64,000 nucleotides of DNA from contig CAXXCY010000002.1 of assembly GCA_963674895.2 (NCBI GenBank), positions 682,001 through 746,000 on the forward strand. Direction: 5' to 3'. Origin of the DNA: CAXXOK01 sp963674895 (GTDB taxonomy: Bacteria > Bacillota > Clostridia > Christensenellales > Aristaeellaceae). The notes beneath the pieces are model-generated. The model had not been told where the DNA came from and did not search any database. It worked only from the letters and a program-made list of their open reading frames with translations. A program made the position numbers and the translations under genes. Positions 17,753 to 33,054 of this stretch are shown here, piece by piece. Each line of letters begins with the position of its first letter. Position 1 is the stretch's first letter.

Positions 17753-19198
17753 ATGAAGCGGTGGCGGTGGATGGTGATTCCGGCGGCGGCCTGTGCGGCT
17801 GTGCTTTTGCTTGCGCTTTTTTTGCCGAACACGGAAACCCCGCAGGCCGGGGAGCGGCTGCTGGCCGCCGCCGAAGGGCTGGACGGGATCGCCATCGACG
17901 CGGCGTTTGATCCAGACGGGCAGACGCTGCAGGTCTCGCAGACCTTGACGCTCACAAACCGGACCGGGGAGATGCAGTCAGAACTGATCCTGCGCACGTA
18001 TGCAGCGGCTTTCCGCGACGAGGAATACGCGCCGTCCGCCACCGAGGAGCTGCACAGCCAGTGCTACCCGGACGGCTTTTCGGTGGGCGGCATCGAAATC
18101 ACGGCCGCGGATTTCGCGTACCGCTTTGCCGACGACGCGGAAACGGTGCTGGTCGTCACGCCCGGTACGCCGTGGCGAAGCGGCGAAACTGTCGCGCTTC
18201 ATCTGGAGTACACGCTCACCATCCCGTCCGCCGCCTACCGCTTCGGCGTGAACGGCGGGATATGGGCCATCGGTAACGCGTTCGTCATCCCCGCGGCGTA
18301 TATCGGCGGGGAATATTTCACGGAGCCCTACTATTCCATCGGGGACCCGTTTATGAGCGAATGCCGGAACTATACGGTAAAACTCACCCTGCCGCAGGGC
18401 TATGCCGCCGCCGGCAGCGGCACGGCGGTGACCGACGGGCAAACGGTTACGTTCACCGCCCTCGCTTCCCGCGACTTCGCCCTGTGCGTTTCCCGGGACT
18501 TTCACAAAGCGCAGGCCGTGCAGGACGGCGTGCTGATCCAGGCCTATGCCAAAACGCCCGCTCACGCGCGGACTATGCTCTCGGTTGCAAAAAAGGCGAT
18601 GCAGACGTACGCTGAGTTGTTCGGCGCGTATCCGTACCCGGGCTTTACGCTTACGGAAGCCGGCCTGCCATTCGACGGGATGAGCTATCCGTCCTTTGCG
18701 ATGATCGCGTCGGACGTGCTGCGGATGGACGATGAGGCGCGGGAGATCCGCATAGCGCGGGAGGTCGCCAAGCAATGGTTCCAGGCGGTCGTCGGTACGG
18801 ACGGGTACAACCAGGCGTGGCAGCACGAGGCGCTCGCGGAGTACGCGCTGCTTAGGTACTGGGAGGTGCGCCGCGGCGCGGCCGCGCGGGAAAGCCTGCA
18901 GTACAGCCGTGAGGATACCGCTATGCGCCTGACCGTCGGCGATCTTACGCCGGGCAGCCCGCTTTTCTACTTCTACGATTGGGACGAATACCGTACCGTG
19001 GTCTGGCACCGCGGCGCGGCGGCGCTGTGCGCGCTGGAACTCGCGCTGGACGGGAAACTTGACGAATTTCTTGGCGCATATTATGATACGTATGCATTTT
19101 CCGTTGCCCTGCGGCCGGATTTCGCCAGGGCGCTTACGGCTTTCTCCGGCGGGGACTGGACGCCGCTTCTCAACGATTATCTCGATACGATATTCTAG
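17753..19198 (+). CDS. M1 aminopeptidase-like protein with lost zinc ligands (probable pseudoenzyme)
   Basis: 481 residues. An N-terminal membrane anchor/signal (about residues 6-24) leads into a beta-rich domain like the M1 N-terminal saddle, then an alpha-helical domain. The M1 signature HEXXH-X18-E is recognisable but altered. At 336-340 the residues are REVAK instead of HEXXH, while Glu359 in WQHEALAEY sits at exactly the expected spacing. Two of three zinc ligands are therefore Arg and Lys. WFQAVVG next to it is also family-like. It is probably an extracytoplasmic non-catalytic relative. The start follows AAGGAGAG; it has its own promoter. Confidence 0.75.
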   Translation: MKRWRWMVIPAAACAAVLLLALFLPNTETPQAGERLLAAAEGLDGIAIDAAFDPDGQTLQVSQTLTLTNRTGEMQSELILRTYAAAFRDEEYAPSATEELHSQCYPDGFSVGGIEITAADFAYRFADDAETVLVVTPGTPWRSGETVALHLEYTLTIPSAAYRFGVNGGIWAIGNAFVIPAAYIGGEYFTEPYYSIGDPFMSECRNYTVKLTLPQGYAAAGSGTAVTDGQTVTFTALASRDFALCVSRDFHKAQAVQDGVLIQAYAKTPAHARTMLSVAKKAMQTYAELFGAYPYPGFTLTEAGLPFDGMSYPSFAMIASDVLRMDDEAREIRIAREVAKQWFQAVVGTDGYNQAWQHEALAEYALLRYWEVRRGAAARESLQYSREDTAMRLTVGDLTPGSPLFYFYDWDEYRTVVWHRGAAALCALELALDGKLDEFLGAYYDTYAFSVALRPDFARALTAFSGGDWTPLLNDYLDTIF

Positions 19199-19358
19199 GT
19201 AAACGCTGATAAAATCCCCCGTACGCTGCCGGAAGCTTTTTCGCCATCTTGCGCCTACGCAACCTTTGACGTAGCGCTGCTACTACTTCAGATTGCGCAA
19301 ACCCAACCTGACAAAAAATCATCTCAGCATCGCCAAGCTCTTTATTCATCGTTTACCT
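19197..19358 (+). repeat. MITE-like element with terminal inverted repeats
   Basis: About 162 bp. The left end AGGTAAACGCTGATAAA (19197-19213) and the right end TTTATTCATCGTTTACCT (19341-19358) are inverted copies with a mismatch and a one-base gap. The left end overlaps the TAG stop of the gene before it. The centre contains a GTAGC GCT GCTAC hairpin. That core, with flanking AACCT and CTTC, is shared with the element at 58889-59054. No coding capacity. Confidence 0.65.
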
Positions 19359-19386
19359 TGACTAATCTGCGAAGGGAAGGTACGCT

Positions 19387-20541
19387 ATGCCAAACCAAGC
19401 TGCGCAGGATGTTGTTGTGCTCATCCCCAGCTTTCAGCCGGATGGGCGGCTGCTGTCCTATGTGGAGGAACTGCTCCAGGCGGGTCTGCAGCAGATCGTG
19501 ATCGTGGACGATGGATCGGCCGCGGAGTACGATTCGATTTTTGACCCGATGGTGGATTTCGGCGGGGTCACGCTGCTGCGCTATCCCGAAAACCGCGGCA
19601 AGGGGTACGCGCTGCGCTACGGGATGCGGAGCCTGATGGAGCGGTACCCGGACTGCGCGTACGTTATCACCGCCGACAGCGACGGGCAGCACACGGTGCA
19701 GGATATCCAATCCATGGCCGACGCCCTGCGAAAGGATTCGACGGGGCTTTTGCTCGGGACGCGGGATTTCTCCGCCTCCCATGTGCCCGGCAAAAGCCGC
19801 GCTGGCAACCAGATCACCTCCAAGGTATTCCATGTGCTGTACGGGCAGAAGGTCAGCGACACGCAAACGGGCCTGCGCGGCTTTTCGCGGGACATGATCC
19901 CGCAGTTTCTGCGCATCAAGGGCGACCGGTACGATTATGAAATGAACCAGCTCATCCACTGCGCCATCGAGGGCGTTCCCATCCGCACGCTGCCGATTGA
20001 AACCGTGTACGAGAATAATAATGAAGGAAGCCATTTCCGCACGGTGGTGGACAGCTATCGAATCTACCGCGTCATCCTGAGCCGTTTCGTGCGGTTTGCC
20101 ATGTCGTCGGCGTTTTGCTTTGTCGTGGATTACGGTATCTATCTGCTGCTCAACCAGATGTTCAAAACCTATGTTCCAGCGCTTGACCAGTATCTGAGTT
20201 TCTTGTTTATCCGGTTCGTAGCCAGAATCGGCATCGCGGCCGTTGCGGCGCGCGCCGTAAGCGCCACGGTCAACTTCCTGATCAATAAACGGATGGTGTT
20301 TGACAGCCAGGCCAGATCGGGGAAAGCCTTCCTGCGCTACGTATGCACGGTGCTGTTGATCATCGTGCTGTCGTCGGGCGTCGTTTCCTCGCTGTATGTG
20401 GGGCTGGGGCTGAGCGAGAACCTGACCAAGATTCCCGTGGATATCGTGCTGTTCTGCCTGAGCTACTACCTGCAGCGCAGGTGGGTGTTCGGCGGCGGCG
20501 GACGGGTGAAGGCGCTGCATTCGGAGAAAAGCCATGGATAA
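19387..20541 (+). CDS. Glycosyltransferase family 2 fused to a GtrA-like membrane domain
   Basis: 384 residues. Residues 1-230 form a GT2 domain of the dolichyl-phosphate-mannose-synthase type: VLIPSFQPDGRL, IVIVDDGS, NRGKGYALRYGM, and the DXD-like ITADSDGQH. Residues about 230-380 contain four hydrophobic segments and the GtrA pattern (RFVRFAMSSAFCFVVDYGIYLLL, ATVNFLINKRMVF, YYLQRRWVF). GtrA proteins are thought to flip undecaprenyl-phosphate sugars; here sugar loading and flipping are combined in one chain. Possible role in cell-wall or teichoic-acid glycosylation. It overlaps the DUF896 gene by 8 bases. Confidence 0.88.
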   Translation: MPNQAAQDVVVLIPSFQPDGRLLSYVEELLQAGLQQIVIVDDGSAAEYDSIFDPMVDFGGVTLLRYPENRGKGYALRYGMRSLMERYPDCAYVITADSDGQHTVQDIQSMADALRKDSTGLLLGTRDFSASHVPGKSRAGNQITSKVFHVLYGQKVSDTQTGLRGFSRDMIPQFLRIKGDRYDYEMNQLIHCAIEGVPIRTLPIETVYENNNEGSHFRTVVDSYRIYRVILSRFVRFAMSSAFCFVVDYGIYLLLNQMFKTYVPALDQYLSFLFIRFVARIGIAAVAARAVSATVNFLINKRMVFDSQARSGKAFLRYVCTVLLIIVLSSGVVSSLYVGLGLSENLTKIPVDIVLFCLSYYLQRRWVFGGGGRVKALHSEKSHG

Positions 20542-20749
20542 GGGTAAAATCGACCGGATCAACGAGCTGGCGCGCCTGAAAAAGGAGCGCGGGCTGACCG
20601 ATCAACAGGCGCGGGAGCAGGCCGCGCTGCGCCGGGAATATATCGACGAATTCAAGCATAACGTGCACGCGACGCTTAAAAACGTCCGTATTCAGCAGGA
20701 GGACGGAACGCTGAAGCCTCTCTGCGCCAAAGAGGACAGGGAACGTTAG
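20534..20749 (+). CDS. DUF896/UPF0291 family small protein
   Basis: 71 residues, helical, with the family pattern KIDRINELARLKKERGLTD and EQAALRREYIDEFKHNV. These proteins (YnzC type) are short helical-hairpin proteins; in Bacillus one is induced in the SOS operon, but a general function is not known. It follows the GT2-GtrA gene with an 8-base overlap and precedes the rRNA promoter. Confidence 0.9.
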   Translation: MDKGKIDRINELARLKKERGLTDQQAREQAALRREYIDEFKHNVHATLKNVRIQQEDGTLKPLCAKEDRER

Positions 20750-20810
20750 CATTATTTTATACTGTCGCTGAATATATTTTGAAAACAGCCGATTTCTTCA
20801 AAAAAAAGTG

Positions 20811-20839
20811 TTGACAAGGGAGTTATTCTTTGGTATTCT
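20811..20839 (+). promoter_or_regulatory. rRNA operon promoter
   Basis: A consensus TTGACA at 20811-20816, a 17-base spacer and TATTCT at 20834-20839, with an A-rich upstream stretch (20800-20807) resembling an UP element. It lies 139 bases before 16S. The leader between contains a short AGTAGAGATACTCT hairpin. Confidence 0.8.
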
Positions 20840-20977
20840 AGATAAGCTCGCTTAAGAGCGCGAACCTTGAAAAAGATACAGAAGAAGAGTAGAGATACTC
20901 TAGAGAAAGAACGCGAACGCAGTCAATAATTTGAGTGCAAGAAGCAAAGCTAAGCTTTACTTCTGAGCTAAAAGGAT

Positions 20978-25744
<4,767 letters not shown>

Positions 25745-25965
25745 ATCTAATTATTCTAAGACCAATCAAGGAAATGAAACCCTTTCTCATCCCCCAATCC
25801 TTCATATACGGTTGTCAGGGTGCAGTCCGCGGCGAGGACACGCGCCTCGCCCCGGGGACAAACCCTGAAAGAATTCGGATCAAGTTGTTCGGTGTATACC
25901 CCCCATACAAACAGCTTCATCCGCGTTCAGCGCCCGGCAAACGGGCACGGAAAAGGGAATGAAAC

Positions 25966-26007
25966 GGTTGCGCAGCAACCGGACCGCAATTCCTCATTCC
26001 TAATTTC
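25966..26007 (+). repeat. Dispersed intergenic repeat, copy 2
   Basis: Repeats 14774-14814 with one substitution (hairpin GGTTGC GCA GCAACC and ATTCCTC/ATTCCTA units). It lies between 23S and 5S, just upstream of 5S. The rest of the 278-base 23S-5S spacer shows no gene. Confidence 0.7.
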
Positions 26008-26022
26008 CTTTGTTCTCCCTTT

Positions 26023-26136
26023 GTGGTGACTATGGCCTGAGGGATCCACCTGTTCCCATCCCGAACACAGAAGTTAAGCCTCAGCACGTCGATGGTACTT
26101 GGCTGGTAACGGCCCGGAAGAGTAGATCGTCGCCAC
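26023..26136 (+). rRNA. 5S ribosomal RNA
   Basis: About 114 bases. Seen: the CCACCTGTTCCCATCCCGAACAC block, GAAGTTAAGC and the closing helix from GTGGTGAC to GTCGCCAC. Ends are approximate. It lies immediately upstream of a hairpin terminator. Confidence 0.93.
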
Positions 26137-26145
26137 ATTCCAAAT

Positions 26146-26180
26146 AAAGCCGCCTGTAGAAATGCAGGCGGTTTTGCTTT
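26146..26180 (+). terminator. Terminator of the rRNA operon
   Basis: A stem CCGCCTG (26150-26156) with CAGGCGG (26165-26171), an 8-base loop, a preceding A-tract and a following TTTTGCTTT. About ten bases after 5S. The next 220 bases up to the TPR gene contain no gene and are AT-rich. Confidence 0.9.
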
Positions 26181-26400
26181 ACAGGGCTGTCTAGTTCGCA
26201 AACCCTGCGAAACGCATTACTCGATTTATTGACGGATATGTGGCCATACCGCACAGAAGACACGCTTCAAACACGAAAAGTGCAGTTTACAGCTGTATTC
26301 CAAATAAGAATCATCTGCGGCAACAAAGGTGATTATTATAGGAAAGTACACTATATTATGAGGAAGTACGGCGGTCAAACGCGGGAGAGGAGAAATATAG

Positions 26401-26886
26401 ATGATTCGTAAACTGGATAAGGCAGTCAAACTGCGGGAAAGCGGGAACTTATCCCAAGCCAATCAGATGTTGACAGCGCTTGTACGGGAATACCCGGACG
26501 ATGCGCAGGTAAACTATCAATGCGCGTGGAGTTATGATGTTTTAGGGCTGGAAAAGGAAGCGGTTCCTTATTACGAAAGGGCAATTCGGCTGGGCTTGCC
26601 TGCCGGGGATGAGAGAGAGGCTTATGTCGGTTTGGGAAGCACGCTTCGGGAGATCGGAGAGTATCAAAAATCCGCCGACATTCTGCGGCAGGGCATTCGA
26701 CTTTTCGATGATCATGCGATGAGGGCATTTCTTTCGCTGTCTCTGTATTCGCAGGGTGAAAACAGGGACGCTGTACAATTACTGCTGCAGCTGCTGTTGA
26801 CGACATCAGCGGATCCACGGATTGCGCAGTATCAAAAAGCGCTGTCGGCGTATGCCGACGCACTTACGGAAATCGAAGGGGCATAG
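26401..26886 (+). CDS. Tetratricopeptide-repeat protein
   Basis: 161 residues with three to four TPR-like units: the first at about 8-40 (AVKLRESGNLSQANQMLTAL), the second at about 40-72 (YQCAWSYDVLGLEKEAVPYYERAI), the third at about 78-110 (YVGLGSTLREIGEYQKSADILRQGI) and a partial fourth. No signal peptide or membrane segment. It probably acts as a protein-protein adaptor; partner unknown. The ribosome-binding site GAGGAG lies 8 bases before ATG. The gene and its upstream region are more AT-rich than the surroundings. Confidence 0.85.
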   Translation: MIRKLDKAVKLRESGNLSQANQMLTALVREYPDDAQVNYQCAWSYDVLGLEKEAVPYYERAIRLGLPAGDEREAYVGLGSTLREIGEYQKSADILRQGIRLFDDHAMRAFLSLSLYSQGENRDAVQLLLQLLLTTSADPRIAQYQKALSAYADALTEIEGA

Positions 26887-26979
26887 TTATCGTTCTATAT
26901 CGGTATTTCAGACAGCCGGTTTGTTTCACAAGCACCGGGTGCATTGGCGATTGCAATACACGGAACCGTAATCTATCCG

Positions 26980-27484
26980 TTATCGATTCCGTTTACGTTC
27001 AAACGCCATCTGGTACCGATAAAAATCATGCCCGTACAGATACACCACGTCCAGCCGTTCGAAGCCGTTTTTATCGTACAGCGCTAGGGCATGCGGGTTG
27101 CCGCAGCCAACGAGCATGCGAATGCCGTCGAAGCCGCGGGCCTGCACTGCGGAGATGACCTGTTTAAGCAGGTGTGTGCCGATGCCCTGGTTTTGGCAGG
27201 CTGCCGAAACAGCGACGCGGGCGAGCTCGCAGGGGTTTTTCATGTCCCAGGGCAGGTCTTTCAGCTCATCGTCCGGGCCCGCCGCCGCCGCCGCGGCGAT
27301 TTTTCCCTGCGCATCCTTGAGAACGTACAGGGAACCGGTGCGGATATCCCGCTCAACGAGATCATAGGTCGGATAGGCGTCGCTCCAGGTGCAGCCGGGC
27401 GTGCCGATCAGGCTCCGGTACAGCGCGAACACAGCGGGCGTGTCGGTTTCCTGCGCGAGAGAAAAGATATAGTCCAGAATGCAT
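26980..27484 (-). CDS. GNAT-family N-acetyltransferase, N-terminus probably frameshifted
   Basis: The readable frame gives 150 residues from GTG at 27432 and includes the acetyl-CoA motif VAVSAACQNQGIGTHLLKQVISA and NPHALALYDKNGFERL. Sequence upstream in the same frame (ILDYIFSLAQETDTPAV) looks like the true N-terminus of the fold, but it has no ATG, GTG or TTG start. The only ATG is at 27484 in another frame and would join if one base (for example one T of ATTCT) were removed. That ATG overlaps the TGA of a small upstream ORF. Substrate unknown. Confidence 0.7.
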
Positions 27485-27618
27485 CACCCGTTTCGCTGGA
27501 TTAATGGAATATGACAGCCAAGCTTTATATAGGAGCGAGCTTGCCGAACGATCTGAAGCCTGCCAATATAAACGGAAAGCGGGAACTGTGACGATACCGT
27601 TTCCGCCGCGCTATCCAT
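27484..27618 (-). CDS. Possible small ORF, unknown
   Basis: 44 residues starting at ATG 27618 and ending in TGA that shares its last base with the ATG of the GNAT gene (TGATG), which suggests coupling. No strong ribosome-binding site and no recognised family. It could also be noncoding spacer. Confidence 0.25.
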   Translation of the reverse strand: MDSAAETVSSQFPLSVYIGRLQIVRQARSYIKLGCHIPLIQRNG

Positions 27619-27649
27619 ATGTTTCTTGTTCCGGCACGCAGAAATCGTG

Positions 27650-28084
27650 CTAAAGCTTATAGGAAAACAGGAACGCCCGCTTTTCAAACCCGAACTTCTC
27701 ATAAAAGCGGTGCGCCTGTTCCCGCTGGAATCCGGAGTCCAGCTCAACACGCTTCATTCCCTGCTGTTTGGATTTGTCGATAGCCGCCTGCAGCAATTGC
27801 GAGCCGTATCCTTTTCCCCTGAAATCCTGATGGACGACCATCGCGTAGATATAGGAGATATACCCTTCCTGCCAGAGGCTGTTGACGATTGCGTAGGCGC
27901 AAAACCCGATTACCGCGCCGTCCAGGACGGCGCAGAAAAGCTCGTCCGTCCGGGACTCGATGCCGCGCGCGAACACCTGATTGATTTTTTCCCTGTCGAT
28001 TTCCTTGGTTGGCCAAAGCTGTTGAAACAGCGGATAGATGCTGTCGAAATCCCCGTTTGTCGCGCTGCGTATCAAAAGTTCCAT
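27650..28084 (-). CDS. GNAT-family N-acetyltransferase
   Basis: 144 residues from ATG 28084, beginning MELLIRSATNGDF in the usual first strand of the fold. The central motif is YAMVVHQDFRGKGYGSQLLQAA, matching acetyl-CoA motif A (Q/RxxGxG/A), and a C-terminal strand reads AHRFYEKFGFEKRAFLF. The frame is open upstream to 28186, but that extension is a Lys/Arg-rich tail encoded by the gap and lacks a site. It is part of a leftward group of four genes (26980-29589). Substrate unknown. Confidence 0.85.
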   Translation of the reverse strand: MELLIRSATNGDFDSIYPLFQQLWPTKEIDREKINQVFARGIESRTDELFCAVLDGAVIGFCAYAIVNSLWQEGYISYIYAMVVHQDFRGKGYGSQLLQAAIDKSKQQGMKRVELDSGFQREQAHRFYEKFGFEKRAFLFSYKL

Positions 28085-28118
28085 GATCTTGTCCGTTTCC
28101 CGCTGATAAAAGCGGGAA

Positions 28119-28625
28119 TTATTCTTTCGATTTGGACGCCGTCTTTTTTTTCGGGGCGGCGGGAGGTTTTTTGTCGCTTTGCGCATCGGCCGCTTTTTCC
28201 GAATCGGGTTTGGCCGCGGATACAGGCTTGGGCCCGGCGGCGGGTTTTTCCGCCGGCGCTTCTTCGGCGGGTACCTCGACGGAGCACTCGGTGGGGATGG
28301 GTTCCCCGCCGTCGTCGGCGACGACTTCGCACTCGACCTTCACCTTGGCGTATTTCTGCGCGCGTAGGATGCTCAGCTTATCGTCGATTCCCGACAGCTC
28401 CACGAACATATCGGCTAATTCCTTGGGCAGTTTCACGCCGTTGTGCCACATCTCAAACGCCTGGAGGCTGAACTCGGTTAAGATCTCGTGGCGGCGGGCC
28501 TCCAGATTGATTTCCTGCACACGCAGCTTCGCGTTGCTGGCCAGGTGCGAGGCCGCGGAACCGAACGCCTGCATGATATTGAAAAACGCAATCCTGATGC
28601 GGCTGGAAAACTTGGTCTTCGGCAT
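28119..28625 (-). CDS. Uncharacterised protein with a Lys/Ala/Pro-rich tail
   Basis: 168 residues. An N-terminal helical part (IRIAFFNIMQAFGSAASHLASNAKLRVQEI, then EARRHEILTEFSLQAFEMW) is followed at about residue 110 by a tail of PAEEAPAEKPAAGPKP-type sequence ending in basic residues (KKKTASKSKE). The start ATG at 28625 has ACGGAG at good spacing; an ATG at 28631 is too close to the site. The tail may bind nucleic acid or be disordered. I recognise no family. It may be co-transcribed with the GNAT genes. Confidence 0.6.
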   Translation of the reverse strand: MPKTKFSSRIRIAFFNIMQAFGSAASHLASNAKLRVQEINLEARRHEILTEFSLQAFEMWHNGVKLPKELADMFVELSGIDDKLSILRAQKYAKVKVECEVVADDGGEPIPTECSVEVPAEEAPAEKPAAGPKPVSAAKPDSEKAADAQSDKKPPAAPKKKTASKSKE

Positions 28626-28707
28626 GGTCATCACTCCGTTTTTCTGCCGGATTGATTGAAACAGTACATTGGTTAGCTTCTCCGTTCGCAGGAGGATTTC
28701 CTGCCTG

Positions 28708-29589
28708 TCAGCCGAACGCTTCCGCCTGATGCACGAGCAGCGATGCCGGGAAGCATGTGAATTCCACCTGATCGGTGTTGACAATCTCGCCGTCCAGGTT
28801 CAGGTGCATGCCCGGCGCGTACAGCGTGCATCCCTTGGTGCGGAAATGGCGGCAAAAGGGTTTGTTGATAATCGTCCCTTTTAGCAGCGACGGAAGATTG
28901 AGGAAGATTTTCCAGCGGGACAGCGGATTGATGACCAGAATATCAAAAATTCCGTCGTCCACCCTGCTCAGCGGCATAATGCGGATGCCGCTGCCGAAAT
29001 ACTGCCCGTTCGCGATGGAAAAATGCGAACACGGCTGATCGATCACCTCGCCCTCGGCGGTTGTTATTCGCATGGGGATGGGGGTGAACCGCGTCAGCGT
29101 GACGAAAATCCCGTACAGGTAGGGCAGCTTGCCGCGCAGGTGCTGCTTGGCCTTGAGCATGTTTTCCAGCACCATTACGTCAAACCCGGTGCCGCAGATA
29201 TTGATGAAGAACCGCCCGTTCGCACTGCCCGTGTCCACGTGGCGGGGAGAATGCTTGAGCAGGTAAGTGAGCGCCGCTTCCCAGCTTTTGGGTATGCCCA
29301 GCGCCTTGGCAAAATCGTTGCCGTTTCCCGCCGGAATGATGCCAAGCGCCGTCTGCGTATTTTGCAGCCCGGCGGCCGTCTCGTTCACCGTGCCGTCCCC
29401 GCCGACGGCGATCACCGTGGCGTCGCCGCGCCGGGCCGCCTGTTTCGCGAGCTCGGTCGCGTGCCCGATGGCTTGCGTGAGGTGCAGGGTGAACGCGACG
29501 TTAAGCCTTGTAAGCAGCGCGGCCGCTTTTTCCCCGATGGCTTTGGCCCGGCCCGCACCCGAAACAGGATTGACGATCATGGTTATCAT
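28708..29589 (-). CDS. Diacylglycerol/lipid kinase (DagK/YegS family)
   Basis: 293 residues. The nucleotide-binding signatures VNPVSGAGRA and VIAVGGDGTVNETAAGL are typical of the DAGK catalytic domain, followed by LGIIPAGNGNDFAKAL. The C-terminal half forms the second beta-rich domain. It phosphorylates a lipid, possibly diacylglycerol or undecaprenol-related molecules, at the inner membrane. The start at 29589 is the first in-frame ATG; a second ATG (29580) follows shortly after. It leads the leftward group and diverges from the glycogen operon. Confidence 0.9.
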   Translation of the reverse strand: MITMIVNPVSGAGRAKAIGEKAAALLTRLNVAFTLHLTQAIGHATELAKQAARRGDATVIAVGGDGTVNETAAGLQNTQTALGIIPAGNGNDFAKALGIPKSWEAALTYLLKHSPRHVDTGSANGRFFINICGTGFDVMVLENMLKAKQHLRGKLPYLYGIFVTLTRFTPIPMRITTAEGEVIDQPCSHFSIANGQYFGSGIRIMPLSRVDDGIFDILVINPLSRWKIFLNLPSLLKGTIINKPFCRHFRTKGCTLYAPGMHLNLDGEIVNTDQVEFTCFPASLLVHQAEAFG

Positions 29590-29712
29590 ACAGTGTACCT
29601 CTGCTTATCCTATGCAGCCATATTACCTTCTTTTCGGGCGAATGTAAAGAATAGAATTGCGGCGCGGCCTGGGCGCCTGAGCGCATTTTACCGGATATTC
29701 ACAAAGAATACC

Positions 29713-29742
29713 TTGACGAAAGCGTGATGTTTATCATACAAT
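29713..29742 (+). promoter_or_regulatory. Probable promoter of the glycogen operon
   Basis: TTGACG at 29713-29718, an 18-base spacer and TACAAT at 29737-29742. It lies 22 bases before the small leader ORF and 108 before glgB. The 120-base segment between the dagK start and this box contains no gene. Confidence 0.6.
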
Positions 29743-29763
29743 GAAAATACAGGAGAGTTTGCA

Positions 29764-29849
29764 ATGAATATTCCGCGCAGCGCCCTTGGCAAAGAGGCAC
29801 CAAGCGGCTTTATTGTTATCCTTCAAATGAACAGGAAGGGAAACGTCTC

Positions 29850-29853
<4 letters not shown>
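29764..29853 (+). CDS. Small ORF upstream of and coupled to glgB
   Basis: 29 residues starting at an ATG with AGGAGAG 7-8 bases upstream and ending in TGA that overlaps the glgB ATG (ATGA). The product is MNIPRSALGKEAPSGFIVIL followed by QMNRKGNVS. It is too short for a folded enzyme. It could be a leader peptide that sets glgB translation, or a chance frame; coupling geometry supports the first. Confidence 0.4.
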
Positions 29854-31849
<1,996 letters not shown>

Positions 31850-31853
<4 letters not shown>

Positions 31854-33019
31854 AAAAGAAACGATGTATCGCCATGCTGCTGGCCGGAGGGCAGGGAAGC
31901 CGGCTGGGAATTCTGACCGAGGATATCGCCAAGCCGGCCATACCCTACGGCGGAAAATACAGGATCATCGATTTTCCGCTGTCCAATTGCACCAATTCGG
32001 GGATCGACGTCGTCGGCGTGATGACGCAATACCAGCCGCTGGAGCTCAACTCCTATATCGGCAGCGGATCACCGTGGGACCTTGACCTGACGTACGGCGG
32101 CGTCTATGTGCTGCCGCCCTACGTGAAGGGCAAGCACGGCGAATGGTATTCGGGGACCGCGAACGCGATTTATCAAAACGTCGCGTTTATCCGCCAGTTC
32201 AACCCCGACCATGTGCTGATCCTGTCAGGCGACCATATCTATAAAATGGATTACAACGCCATGCTCAACTACCATATCGAAAAGGAAGCGGACGCGACCA
32301 TCGCCGTGCGCGAGGTGCCCTGGGAGGACGCGCCGCGTTTCGGGATCATGAACACGGATTCCAAAAACAGCATCTTTGAATTCGAGGAAAAGCCGGCCAA
32401 GCCCAAGAACAACAAGGCGAGCATGGGCGTGTACTGCTTCCGGTGGGACAAGCTTCTGTATTACCTTGAGGAGGACGCCAAAAACCCCGCGAGCAGCAAT
32501 GATTTCGGCAAAAATATCATTCCCAACATGCTGGCGGACAACCAGCGGATGCTGGCTTACAATTTTGACGGCTACTGGAAGGACGTCGGCACGATCGAGA
32601 GCCTGTGGGTCGCCAATATGGACCTTTTGCAGATGCCCATGCCGATTGATCTGTACGATAAAAACTGGCGCATTTACGGGCGCAACCCCGGGGAAACGCC
32701 GCACTATATCGCCAAAAACGCAACCGTGAAGAACTGCCTGGTGACCGAAGGCTGCGAGGTGTTCGGCTCGGTTAGCCACAGCGTGCTGTTTTCCGGCGTC
32801 ACGGTGATGGAAGGCGCGGTGGTGGAAGATTCCATCGTGATGCCCAACGCCGTCATCGGACGCGGAGCGATCGTGCGCCGCGCGATCGTCGCTGAAAAAG
32901 CGGTGATCGGCGCGGGCGCGCTGATCGGTGAAAAGGACGGCGAGATCGCCGTGGTCGGCCACGCGGCGGAGGTGCCCAGCGGCGGCACGGTCAGCCCGGG
33001 GCAGCAGTATAAGGGATAG
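31850..33019 (+). CDS. glgC: Glucose-1-phosphate adenylyltransferase (ADP-glucose pyrophosphorylase)
   Basis: Makes ADP-glucose from glucose-1-phosphate and ATP. 389 residues: the N-terminal motif LLAGGQGSRLGILTEDIAKPAIPYGG, the GDHIYKMDY Asp, EFEEKPAKPK, and a C-terminal left-handed beta-helix (SVSHSVLFSGVTVMEGAVVEDS). Full length. It overlaps glgB by 4 bases and is followed by the regulatory homologue glgD. Confidence 0.96.
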
Positions 33020-33054
33020 GCAATCTACGATTTGTTGCGAAGGGGGAAATGAGC

